Shown: positions 32,301 to 40,500 of the stretch, piece by piece
How the letters are laid out: every line of letters begins with the position of its first letter
How positions within the stretch are numbered: the first letter of the stretch is position 1
Assembly (NCBI GenBank): GCA_033064195.1
Contig: JARBJD010000339.1
Location: 1-64,000 of the forward strand
From: Blattamonas nauphoetae
Lineage: Eukaryota; Preaxostyla; Oxymonadida
Direction of reading: 5' to 3'
DNA length: 64,000 nucleotides
Made by a program: the position numbers and the translations under genes
Notes under the pieces: generated by a model
Seen by the model: the letters and a program-made list of their open reading frames with translations, nothing else
What the model was told of the DNA's origin: nothing
Database searches by the model: none

Positions 32301-35294
32301 GGAGGTGGTGTTCTCGTGATCGAAGACTTGACGTTCTCTGGAGAGGATAACTGGATTGGGACATTTGTATTGACATCAGGTGGATCGACCACTCTGGATG
32401 GATTGACCATCTCGAACGGAAAGCTTTTGTCCTCACCGATCTCTGGAACAGGATCAGTGACGCTTGTGAGCAGTTCGATGAAGTCACTTGATGGATCGAA
32501 ATCATCGGATTTTTCAGCGCTTCGACTCACTCTCGCGACGGGAATGTCGCTTTCGATTGGTGGAGAGAGCAAACCGGTTTCATTTGTTTCTTGTTCATCG
32601 AAAGGAAATGGAGGGGCATTGAATGTTGTTGTGCAGAGCACTGCAGTTCTCACAATCTCTCACACCTCGTTCACGTCGTGCTCTTCTGCTGAGAATGGAG
32701 GAGCTCTTGCAGTGAGTCTGTCAACATCCGCTGTCTTCTCAATCACTGCCACATCGTCATTCACATCATGCACTGCAAGCGGGAAAGGATCGAAACTGTA
32801 TCTCTCTCGGCCAGACCTTCTCTCGTTCGTGTCGGCAGGGAATCTCGACTCGATCAAACCAGCACTCTCCACAAAGGCGACTGCTGATGGGATTCTGAAC
32901 GAGTTTTATGGATTTGAATCGTCGAGCTCGGAAGGATCGCTTCTTTTGTACTGGTATCCCTTCAGCTCAGACGACACGACGATGCATGTTCACTCATCTG
33001 GACACGCTCACTCGCTTTGTGGGAAAGAAGCTCTTCCTAGCAAAACACTTCCCGACTCTCTGAGCAAGATCCAATCGGCATCAACGATTATGATCGATAC
33101 GAACATTGAACTCTCGACCAAACTGACGTCTATCCCAAGGTCCTTGATCCTCACTAAAAGCGGTTCTGCTGTTCTCTCGCTTACTGAAGCTGGCCAACTT
33201 GAAATCTGCAATTCAGGATCAGCGCTGACACTTTCGTCTCTTTCACTGGAAGTTGGAACACTGACAGTTGACCGAACTTCCGAACTGATCACAGTCTCAG
33301 CTGGCTCTCTCGTTGTGTCATCGTGCACTATCTTCGCAGTGACGCCGAGTTTGTGTGTGTCTTTTGTGTCGTTGTCGAATGGAGAAGTGTCATTTCCTGA
33401 TTCAGCGATGACCATCCCGACATTAACGTCGAAATCGTTTGTCTCTGTTTCAGGAGGAACATTGAATGTGGATTCATCGACATCGTTCGTGAACTTGGAT
33501 ACAGCCACTCATCAAGCTTCCCTTCTGTCGGTTGTTGGAGGAACAGTCGTTCTGGATGGAGCATCATTGACAACTTCACAGTCAATGACATTTGACTCAT
33601 CTTCGTTGATTGGACAGACCAAAGGATCGCTCACACTGAAAGACATGAAGATTGAGAACATCACTCGCCAGACTGGGGATGGAAGCATGACCTCCGCGAC
33701 ACTCGCAACAGGCACTGACAAACTTTCGATTGAATCATCAAACATCACCTCGTGTTCAAGTTCAGATGGAAATGGAGGAGCACTGGCAGTGAAAATCACA
33801 TCAGGATCGCTCTCGCTGAACAAGTGTCGGTTTGAGAGCTGCTCGAGTGAGATGGATGGAGGGGCAGTCTGGCTGGATCTGTCGAAGATGCCGACGCTGT
33901 CTCAGTATTCGCTGTTGAACATACAATTTGGGACCGAAAGTTCAGCAAACGAGGCATCTGGGAAAGGAGACTGTGTGTTTGTGGAGGGGGAGGATCTACG
34001 AAGAGTGATTGTGGGGAGCATTTGGCGAGGGTCATTCGAGACGGTGGGAGAGGACGATTTGTGGGGGAGGGACCAATCAACATCGGGAATATCTTTACTA
34101 TCCCTTCTGCAATCACAAGTGATTGGAGTGGGAGAGGGAGGAAGAGACGATGCAGCAGGAACCATCGACGCTCCCTTCAATACATTACATCGCTGCTTCG
34201 TGGAAACAGAACAAAGTGATGGATCATTCGCTGTGGTTGTTGTGGAGCGAACTCGGATCGGAGAAAGCTGTTGGCTGGTGGATCAGCCAGGATGGACGAT
34301 GTCTGTGAGTGGAGGAGGAGGTGGAAGTGGAAGTGGAGGATCGTCTCAAAGCGAAGTGCTGTGCCGTGTGACTGACGAGGAGAAGCAGCCAGGAACAGCC
34401 TCGTCGTCACCACCGCACGCGATGGTCACTCTGAGCGGACAGACGCTCTCTTTCTTTGACATTCTGTTCTCTTCATTTTCTGCGCCTCGCTCGATGGGGT
34501 TTGTGTTTTCTCTTCTGGTGTCGTCGCACCTCACTCTGTCGTCGTGCTCGCTCTCTTCATCGTCTCCCGTCGCTGTCTCTCTCGTCTCCGTGTCTGGCTC
34601 TTCGTCATTCTCAGCAGACAATCTCTCGATTCGTGATGTGTCGTTTGTTGGGAAGGCAGGGCTGATGAAGTTTGTGGAAGCAAGCCGAATCGGACTGACA
34701 TCGTGCTCGTTCTCGTCGATATCTTTGGAAGGAGGAGCACTGATGTGGGGGACAACTCGTGGTGGGATGGTAGTGACGAACACAGAATTCTCGAACTGCA
34801 ATGGAAAAGAGTTCGGAAGTGTGATTCGAATTCAGATTGTCGGAATCACCACATCAATCACAAGCAGCCACTTTACGTCGTGTTCAACAGAAGTGAGGAT
34901 GGGAGAGAAGGGCGGGAGAGACGTGGTTGGGGGAGGATGTGTGGTGGTTGAGATGATGAAACGAACAAGCTTGACTCGTCATCTTCCCTCTTCGTGCGTT
35001 GACTTCTCTCTCTCCTCGTTTACCGACTGCACGCTGACCAACACCGACACCTCATCATCCCCTTCCTCGTTGTCTTCATTTGTGGGTGGAAGTGGATTCT
35101 TGATTTTTGGGAACGAGAACTCAGATTGTGTGATTCTTCAGAAAATGAAACTCTCTCGCTGTTTGTGCGCCGGGTTCGGAAAGATGAATGGATTTGATGG
35201 GGGAGTTGTGGTTGGGAGGAGGCACGCGATCTTCACTGACCGACGCGACAGTTGGGTTGGTGGATGCCGAATGGGAAGCATCCAAGTGCGATGA
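23364..35294 (+). CDS. Copy B: giant secreted beta-helix repeat protein (3,976 aa)
   Basis: Uninterrupted frame from ATG at 23364 to TGA. Residues 1-20 form a signal peptide (M-I-L-T-R-S-F-F-L-L-S-T). The body is Ser/Thr/Gly-rich, with S-x-G-N-G-G-A-L and S-F-x-S-C-x-A-S-G-type rungs that fit a right-handed beta-helix. Cysteine motifs (C-G-x4-P-C) mark modules near 26835, 27755, 28830, 29905, 30835, 31925 and 33010, spaced 0.92-1.09 kb. The modules at 27630 and 28707 are nearly identical tandem copies 1,077 bp apart; C lacks one of them. A Gly/Ser linker lies at about 34305-34345. No membrane span or kinase domain follows: the protein ends S-I-Q-V-R. So B is predicted to be secreted or surface-held by other means, or to be a truncated receptor. 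Family comparison: giant Ser/Thr-rich beta-helix proteins of oxymonads. Function inferred as adhesion or surface coat. Confidence 0.8.
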   Translation: MILTRSFFLLSTICGLSTLVCPDLAPFFIQSGSNAHEPDANHESIKLSLENYQSNTVVLESRRIKVFGTEDKLARIFEGNEVKGSLFRLENSTCSFSFFSFEPLTSHVIRTSHHSSCEVISSKITVCETTSPFECLDSSLFVVHTEFVFNAESNVAPSLTTTDTFSSKVSFSHCEIGNVVVGSESSLMASTLVQHTLMDSCVLQNVTHINRYRRSCGVKEPFNVSLTNSRWIDCSNGFYGSIVRDVEDQTTFRAVNNTFLRGVTNGETTGGYFYTTQIVDSDHTYISCTFTSCAAFDSAGGAIRCRGIASLTVIKCEFYYNKCNASAYDENKIKAVGGAIHFHGGSNGALHINASRFDHNTANLGGAVSTQFAASFNFQLSNITNGTCFKFTKPQTSFGGGLMVAYLPYNSIVSNLRFDGCNTEGSGGAIDYSNMTGSITFSNLFIANSQTRRGNVVFSDVQNPSSKIQFFSCIFFNNNSTQQNAESKFYPNDIRLDRVEPWISLLQSSSTFVNCFSSSKAPKIAMADGSALIYTFEYSSASDKRLLDIHLPSPAVIVNGQTGSDTSTCGTDYSNKCRTIAHAGMNRVDSSGGKVLIEAGRFTETVAFDLYSKQMTFTSFGDIHPIISYSGGSTAFITKGTGIAHFEYLSFVPSSSSNVINQYANGGLEITDCSFIASDEASVEMQMSAVKMTDGYMQLTRVSFVGLRLKGGSCVECVGSITGLNISQSEFVSIGGTSPAMIVYKRSNTLSGKVTLDGTRMIAGRGEKVGGILVSNAYTVSLTDVKMANLESDEQEAAIDISGCNALTLSSLLFERCIGKSASDIFVTSSTWSYYSSPLYQSFSTSSYPTSSINGVASDKWLTRTSLAVDGVSGSDKEFCWNDYYGCRSISSLVSRIGHGVEWNTTLKQQTVGDSAISISDNLQLTVKGTSQAWSILSHNGLVSSPLLSVTSGSLSMSQLKLSTSNSYATRTSSFFVMTGGSLSLTSVTFPSLSFSNSGSMLQVSGTGSLSVSSVTFSGCSTDGVGSVLHSTSSGTISLNALSLSGNKCGSFKKGRSIAIESTTPIDPSNVVMTNVKITSEGNTGDHEVFLKGPSLPLTVTSSNFGLTLGSQAQQTVVKMKQFFGEDTSDSSMSGPLSYLLYRHSTGPVSVDASFWDHGFCGLSTLPCKSIEMAHSKLNETDQIVDFVTDVTMTGTIVSKSSGSIIKSSSGKKMTAESTCQFVIGTGKLRLESLTLELPSVLSQALFVVSGGTLDVKSTVTLTNPTTTSHTTSLLSVNGGTVALDGTKLTTTQKLTLASSALIVQTKGSLTMSSMNIENVSRTTGDGSVISASLTLDTDSLSIVSTTFKLCSCSAGNGGALFVSLSTSAVFSITGSSSFTSCTASGKGSKLYLSRPNLVSFVSTGNLDSIKPTLSTKAAADSILNEFYGFESSSSEGSLLLYWYPFSTLDTTMHVHSSGHAHSLCGKEALPCQTLPVSLSKIQSATTLMIDTSIELSSKLTSLASEWTLSSSGSFKVTVTSEGQIEVKDDQSNLTVSSLSLDVGTLTSARTTELVSVSAGLLVLSSCTVFSSTSNLPVSFIALSGGVVSMTSTTLNIPTIRSKPVVSVMGGKLTVDSLSLFVNLDTVTHEASLVSIGGGDVVLDGTSLTTSKSMTFTSSALIVQTKGSLTMSSMNIENVSRTTGDGSVISASLTLDTDSLSIVSTTFKLCSCSAGNGGALFVSLSTSAVFSITGSSSFTSCTASGKGSKLYLSRPNLVSFVSAGNLDSIKPTLSTKAAADSILNEFYGFESSSSEGSLLLYWYPFSTLDTTMHVHSSGHTHSLCGKEALPCQTLPDSLSKIQSATTLMIDTSIELSSKLTSLARALTLTKSGSAFLTIFASGLLEVSSTKSVLTLSSLSLEVGTLTVGRTSELITVSAGSLVVSLCTIFAVTPSLCVSFVSLSNGEVSFPDSAMTIPTLTSKPFVSVSGGTLNMDSSTSLVNSDTAAHEASLLSVSGGTVVLDEATLTTTKKLTLASSALITQSKGSLTLKDMVVDNITRQAGDGSVVSATLSTNTDTLSIVSTTFKSCSCSAGNGGALFVDLSASTSTSILFSSLAFGSGSDCNTAILGTNVFVKSSDLNRDCAGVLIGLKPTLSGSLLTTAEKNEYFGSETSPESLLFFWYPHIASSGAVHVHSSGEDHVNCGLVELACATLSHSLDSLKTTRAITLDSSLSLPSSLPPLTSSLSLNSVVAGSPQTLSAGSGVCFTVTSGTLKLESLILTLPVLSTSLFNVKGGIVEFDSTCTLVNPSSTMHTSSLFSLSSGTLKLDTTSLHFSNRFVSSQPLFSQTGGSLAVSGISIENVTRSSGDGSVISSSISSGSLSITSCSFSSCVCSSGNGGVMNVVLSGTATFTVTGSTTFSSCSASGNGNFVHLTCSDLVSFLKGNSPTGPLAAIRPTTTSGVAFSSEVQKQFWGSDTKGGSLSSGSLLFYWYPHTTGPVRVAQTGTNHIHCGEAELPCSSVSFGHDRLKESGKEVILSSAASLSTSLKPIFAAETITSLSTAQTVTLSSEGQIKTDTANTQLTLKTLEFALETSQARTLSVLSVSAGSLIVSGCTFGSSASTTSLTSSLVSVSGGTFQMIDNSMIQNMTSAHPILSLVGGTTRLVSSTIRSITLTSCAAIVVNDGNLGVEDSSFSLISNSEGDGSVLRAVVSTGQTVSIVSGTISDCWTKGNGGAVHVTLVGTGRLEMKGTSGIEFERCSAMVDSSKAVNSTGLGQCVFISAEVTSKLVLDSISFPTVSDTNPAPFLFVSSPSLNSVVTTSSFAFLSPFEFSTDDLKLYSGHDGGIQSVTHPLITFLLDLSKSYVGAAGNDSLACGVSLVPCETVTRATERLVSEGSTKMEIIIVDSGILNSTLAIDGISLLVTSADKKVVNVDGGLFDVSTKATDASSLTMRNLKLCWNGKGSQLLEVSKGTTKMAACSLSMVASSGELFSCVLVKVGGGVLVIEDLTFSGEDNWIGTFVLTSGGSTTLDGLTISNGKLLSSPISGTGSVTLVSSSMKSLDGSKSSDFSALRLTLATGMSLSIGGESKPVSFVSCSSKGNGGALNVVVQSTAVLTISHTSFTSCSSAENGGALAVSLSTSAVFSITATSSFTSCTASGKGSKLYLSRPDLLSFVSAGNLDSIKPALSTKATADGILNEFYGFESSSSEGSLLLYWYPFSSDDTTMHVHSSGHAHSLCGKEALPSKTLPDSLSKIQSASTIMIDTNIELSTKLTSIPRSLILTKSGSAVLSLTEAGQLEICNSGSALTLSSLSLEVGTLTVDRTSELITVSAGSLVVSSCTIFAVTPSLCVSFVSLSNGEVSFPDSAMTIPTLTSKSFVSVSGGTLNVDSSTSFVNLDTATHQASLLSVVGGTVVLDGASLTTSQSMTFDSSSLIGQTKGSLTLKDMKIENITRQTGDGSMTSATLATGTDKLSIESSNITSCSSSDGNGGALAVKITSGSLSLNKCRFESCSSEMDGGAVWLDLSKMPTLSQYSLLNIQFGTESSANEASGKGDCVFVEGEDLRRVIVGSIWRGSFETVGEDDLWGRDQSTSGISLLSLLQSQVIGVGEGGRDDAAGTIDAPFNTLHRCFVETEQSDGSFAVVVVERTRIGESCWLVDQPGWTMSVSGGGGGSGSGGSSQSEVLCRVTDEEKQPGTASSSPPHAMVTLSGQTLSFFDILFSSFSAPRSMGFVFSLLVSSHLTLSSCSLSSSSPVAVSLVSVSGSSSFSADNLSIRDVSFVGKAGLMKFVEASRIGLTSCSFSSISLEGGALMWGTTRGGMVVTNTEFSNCNGKEFGSVIRIQIVGITTSITSSHFTSCSTEVRMGEKGGRDVVGGGCVVVEMMKRTSLTRHLPSSCVDFSLSSFTDCTLTNTDTSSSPSSLSSFVGGSGFLIFGNENSDCVILQKMKLSRCLCAGFGKMNGFDGGVVVGRRHAIFTDRRDSWVGGCRMGSIQVR

Positions 35295-35453
35295 TCCTCT
35301 CCCAATGGATTCTGATGCCCCGAACACCTCCCTTCCCATCGTGTCTGACGAGAGCTGATTGTGCATCTCCACGCTGACTCTTTATTACTCACAATGTGCA
35401 GCCGTAGTTTACATCTTCTTTAATCGTTGATTGCGTGACCAGATTTTTCATTT
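35295..35453. other. Former C-terminal frame and 3' flank of copy B
   Basis: Directly after the stop, the +1 frame from about 35238 to 35357 reads D-A-E-W-E-A-S-K-C-D-D-P-L-P-M-D and on to S-L-P-I-V-S-D-E-S-stop, which looks far more protein-like than the annotated end. It suggests that the family's original C terminus lay in that frame. Copy C has the same arrangement with a further 1-nt difference. Confidence 0.45.
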
Positions 35454-35511
35454 CTGCCCTCATTTCGATCGTACCATTGATTTGTTCATTCTGTCAATGG
35501 GATGAGGGCAG
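35454..35511. other. Conserved nested hairpin downstream of copy B
   Basis: Outer perfect stem CTGCCCTCAT / ATGAGGGCAG (10 bp) encloses an inner stem CCATTGA / TCAATGG (7 bp) with a 14-nt loop. The same structure is at 48555-48612 after copy C, with the stems unchanged and one loop base different. It sits between the end of the gene and the start of the tail pseudogene. It could be an mRNA 3'-end structure, a tiny inverted-repeat element, or a recombination junction. Confidence 0.6.
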
Positions 35512-35525
35512 TAGAATGAGTGACG

Positions 35526-36590
35526 ATTGAAGTGTGGTCTCCGCGACGCTTACAACAAGCACCAACAAACCCTTGATTGTCTCGACGACATTCTCATTGT
35601 GTTCGTGCTCATATGGAAATGGAGGAGCGCTTTTTGTGAGTCTGTCAGCTTCCGCTCTCTTCTCAATCACAGGCACATCGTCATTCACATCATGCACAGC
35701 AAGCGGGAAAGGATCGACATTCTATCTCTCTCAACCAAGCCTTGTCTCGTTCGTGTCGGCAGGGAATCTCGACTCGATCAAACCAGCACTCTTCACTGAG
35801 GCAGCGACAGATGTGATTCTGAATGAGTTTTATGGATTTGAATCATCGAGCTCGGAAGGATCGCTTCTTTTGTACTGGTATCCCTTCAGCTCAGACGACA
35901 CAACGATGCATGTTCACTCAACTGGACACGCTCACTCGCTTTGTGGGAAAGAAGCTCTTCCTAGCAAAACACTTCCCGACTCTCTGAGCAAGATCCAATC
36001 TGCCGACAGATTGATGATCGACGCGAACATCGATCTCTCTTCGAAACTGACATCTCTGCCAAGAGCCTGGGCACTCACCAAAAGTGGTTCATCGACACTC
36101 CCGACGATGATACTGGACCAGCCGCAACGATCACCCACACCGGAAACTCGCTGGTTTCATCAATCCCACACATTGCTGATCCGACAGATGGGACGCCAGC
36201 GAGCTCTTTTTTGCAGAGAGCCCCGCAGTTCGGGCAGCGGGGCGACAGGAGACGATGAGATGGCAGGCGCCGGAAGTGGCGAGCAATGCGCGGAATGTGG
36301 ATGCACAGCAATGTGCAGTGTTCAGTCTGGGGATTCTGCTTTGGGAGATTGAGACTGGACTTGTTCCGTTTGGAGAGCTTGATCCGACGAATGCGTCTCG
36401 TCAGCTGTGCTCTGGCCTTCTTCCGAAGATGGATGGAGTGAAAGACGACGATCTGAGATCACTGATCGAAGAGTGTCTTCATCTGAACCCGTCTGAACGA
36501 CCATCGCTGGACACAGTGGCGACGTTCTTCGAACCGAAAGGACAAACTGGAACGCAACTATTTAAAAACAACGTGCAAGTGATCCAATGA
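35526..36590 (+). pseudogene. Tail of B: repeat unit fused to pseudokinase C-lobe
   Basis: Starts abruptly inside a repeat unit homologous to 33690-33170-type modules (G-S-V-V-S-A-T-L type rung) and runs through the C-G-K-E-A-L-P motif to about 36096. There it jumps straight to sequence matching copy A from about 21390 (T-P-D-D-x ... S-I-P-H-I-A-D-P), so the end of the ectodomain, the membrane span and the kinase N-lobe are missing. The junction is out of frame, and a further T-run contraction near 36208 breaks the frame again. The last 111 codons (36255-36590) match the A pseudokinase C-lobe closely, ending N-N-V-Q-V-I-Q. No start codon of its own. Read as a silent gene fragment. Confidence 0.75.
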
Positions 36591-37540
36591 CTCAACTGAG
36601 AAAATGAACCATCACTTCACAACGCTCATGATTTCACTCACTTCGAGTCTTCATTTCAACCACTCCACACAATTGGAGTGCGTCACTCGTCTCAGACTGT
36701 TCTGTGAGCTCGACCACGTCACATTTCTTGATTATCACGTCGCGATCCTCTTTGCAGAGTTCGGATCTGCATCGGAGCAACAGAACAGAGTGGGCATCCA
36801 CTCAGACATCTGAGACAGACCTCGTCTTCCACACGTCGACCAGTGTTGTTTGGGAAGACTGCTGTGAAGTCGCTTCAGATATCACTTCACACGAGATGAC
36901 TCACCTGCGATCTGCCAAACGGAAACATCAACACGAGCCACCCATCTCGCGGCAATCTTGTCTTAGGACGGGATTCTCACAGTGTCTTCTTGCCAACACT
37001 AACATGTCACCTTCTTGATACGAGCCTGTGAGCCTTACCGTCCACAGGGAACTCTTGGTTGTGTTCTGACATCTTCTTTGTATTTTTAACACTTCATTGT
37101 GTTCTGACATCTTCATTGTGTCGTCATCGACAGTATTTCTTCATCCTCCATGATCTTTCTTGGACCAATCTCTCACCCACAAGCACTCAATTCCCATCTC
37201 ATCTCCACATCACTCGTGTCGCATGTCAGTTTTGATGTCTTCTGTCTCGTTCCGTTCTCACTTCGCCTTTCACTGGTTCACCCGAAAGGGAGCGTCGTTT
37301 CGCATGATTCGTTTATCCCGCTGAGGGTCAGTTTCAGAACTAAACATGATTTTCAATGGGGACATGACACACTTCACATTTTCTTCATTCGATAACTTCT
37401 TTGAGAAATGAGTGATTCCATATGTCGTATTAGACCAGTGATATGATCGGGAGCGTCAGTGACCTCCTTCTTTGTTGATTTGATGATTGTGGTGAACCAT
37501 GAACAGCCACCCCATACAAAGAATGGTTTGATCTTGTGTC
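36591..37540. repeat. Duplicated intergenic region between B and C
   Basis: 950 bp nearly identical to the A-B interval without the MITE. It serves as the 3' flank of the B tail and the 5' flank of C. It contains the empty hAT target site (CTCACCTG at about 36900). No gene is recognised. Confidence 0.75.
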
Positions 37541-40500
37541 ATGATTCTGACTCGCTCATTCTTTCTTTTATCAACCATTTGTGGGCTGTCAACCCTTGTC
37601 TGCCCAGACCTCGCCCCTTTCTTCATTCAGTCTGGATCAAACGCACACGAACCAGACGCAAATCACGAATCCATAAAACTGAGTCTGGAAAACTATCAAT
37701 CAAATACGGTCGTGCTGGAGTCGCGACGCATCAAAGTTTTCGGAACAGAAGACAAATTGGCGCGAATTTTCGAAGGAAACGAAGTTAAAGGAAGTCTTTT
37801 CCGACTTGAGAATTCGACGTGTTCATTCTTGTTCTTCTCATTCGAGCCTCTGACGAGCCATGTGATTCGGACATCACACCAATCTTCGTGCGAAGTTATT
37901 AACAGCAAGATCACCGTTTGTGAGACGACATCACCGTTTGACTGTTTGGACTCGAGTCTTTTTGTTGTGCACACTGAATTTGTTTTCAACGCCGAATCAA
38001 ATGTGGCACCGTCGCTCACAACCACGGATACCTTCTCGTCGAAAGTGTCGTTCTCTCACTGCGAGATTGGGAATGTGGTTGTTGGAAGCGAATCAAGTCT
38101 GATGGCCTCGACGCTTGTCCAACACACACTGATGGACTCGTGCGTGCTGCAGAACGTCACGCACATCAACCGCTACGGCCGAAGTTGCGGAGTGAAGGAA
38201 CCGTTCAACGTGTCGCTGACGAACTCTGTTTGGATTGACTGCTCGAATGGATTCTATGGGAGCATTGTGCGGGACGTGGAAGACCAGACGACGTTCCGAG
38301 CCGTGAACAACACGTTCCTCCGTGGGGTCACAAATGGAGAGACGACAGGAGGGTATTTCTATACGACGCAAATCGTGGACTCCGACCATACTTATATTTC
38401 CTGCACTTTTACGTCTTGTGCAGCATTCGACTCTGCAGGCGGAGCGATCAGATGTCGAGGGATTGCTAGTTTGACTGTGATAAAGTGCGAATTCTATTAC
38501 AACAAATGTAACGCCTCTGCATATGATGATAATAAAATAAAGGCTGTCGGAGGAGCGATTCATTTCCATGGAGAGTCAATCGGAGCCCTCCGCATCAACG
38601 CGTCCCGCTTCGACCACAACACAGCCAACCTTGGTGGTGCTGTGTCAACCCAATTCGCTATATCCTTCAACTTCCAACTGTCCAACATTACAAATGGATC
38701 ATGCTTCAGATTTACCAAACCGCAAACTTCATTCGGTGGAGGATTGATGGTGGCATACCTTCCCTACAATTCCATCGTGTCGAATCTGCGCTTCGATGGA
38801 TGCAACTCGGAAGGTTCTGGAGGAGCGATTGATTGCTCGAATATGACTGGAAGCATCACATTCTCCAACCTTTTCATCGCAAATAGCCAAACACGGAGAG
38901 GAAATGTTGTTTTCTCCGACGTTCAAGATCCGTCGTCAAAGATCCAATTTTTCAGCTGTATCTTCTTCAACAACAACTCAACGCAACAAAATGCGGAGTC
39001 AAAGTTCTATCCAAACGATATTCGTCTTGGTCGTGTTGAACCGTGGATCTCATTGCTCCAATCTAGTTCGACATTTGTGAACTGCTTCAGCTCTTCCAAA
39101 GCCCCGAAAATCGCAATGGCCGATGGTTCAAACCTTATCTACACATTTGAGTATTCCAGTGCTTCCGACACGAGACTGCTTGACATCCATCTTCCATCGC
39201 CAGCTGTTATCGTGAATGGACAAACCGGATCGGATACTTCGACATGTGGGACGGATTACGGCAACAAATGTCGGACGATTGCTCATGCAGGAATGAATCG
39301 GGTTGACTCGTCAGGTGGAAAGGTGCTGATTGAGGTCGGACGATTCACCGAAACAGTCGCATTCGATTTGGGATCAAAACATATGACATTCACGTCGTTT
39401 GGAGACATCCACCCGATCATCAGCTATTCGGGAGGATCAACGGCATTCATCACAGCAGGGGCAGGGCTTGTGCGATTCGAGTATCTCTCGTTTGTGCCCT
39501 CGTCGTCGAGTAATGTGATCCACCAATACGCAAATGGAGGACTGGAGATTGCCGACTGCTCGTTCATCGCTTCGGACGCGGCGAGTGTGGAGATCGAAGT
39601 TTCGGCAGTGAAGCTGACAGATGGATATATTCAGTTGACTCGAGTGTCGTTTGTTGGACTTCGACTGAAGGGAGGAAGCTGCGTGGAATGTGTTGGCTCG
39701 ATTACAGGACTGAATATCTCGCAGAGCGAATTTGTTTCGATTGGAGGAACATCCCCAGCGATGATTGTATATCAGCGATCAAATAACCTTGCTGGAAGGG
39801 TGACACTGAATGGGACTCGAATGATTGCTGGGAGAGGAGAGAAAGTTGGAGGGATCTTGGTCTCGAATGCGAATACAGTGACGCTGACAGACGTGAAGAT
39901 GTCGAATTTGGAGTCAGATGAGCAAGAAGCAGCGATTGACATATCGGGCTGCCCGAGTCTGACGCTTTCGTCGCTTCTGTTTGAACGATGCATTGGAAAG
40001 AGTGCGTCAGACATCTTCGTCACCAGCTCAACGTGGAGTTATTACTATTCGCCTCTGTCTCAGTCGTTCAGTACTTCAAGCTATCCAACCTCGTCGATCA
40101 ATGGAGTTGCTTCAGACAGTTGGCTGACTCGCACACCTCTGGCGGTGGATGGAGTGTCTGGATCAGATGAAGAGTTCTGCTGGAAGAATGTTGGCTGTCG
40201 TACGATCAGCTCACTTGTGTCTCGAATTGGGCACGGTGTTGAATGGAACACGACACTGAAACAACAGACAGTTGGAGATTCTGCGATCTCGATTTCGGAC
40301 AATCTCCAACTGACGGTGAAAGGGTCTTCACAAACTGGTACGAATCTTTCGCACAATGGATTGGTCTCCTCTCCGATCCTCTCTGTCACTTCTGGTTCCC
40401 TGTCGATATCTCAACTGACACTGTCGACAAGCAATTCATACACAACCCGCACATCGTCGTTCTTTGTGATGACAGGTGGTTCAATCAGTCTCACCTCTGT

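Noticed and set aside
35526-36590. B tail as 3' exons of copy B
   Set aside because: The module-kinase joint is out of frame, no splice sites restore it, the joint lacks the membrane span, and the tail begins with a second partial module after a hairpin.
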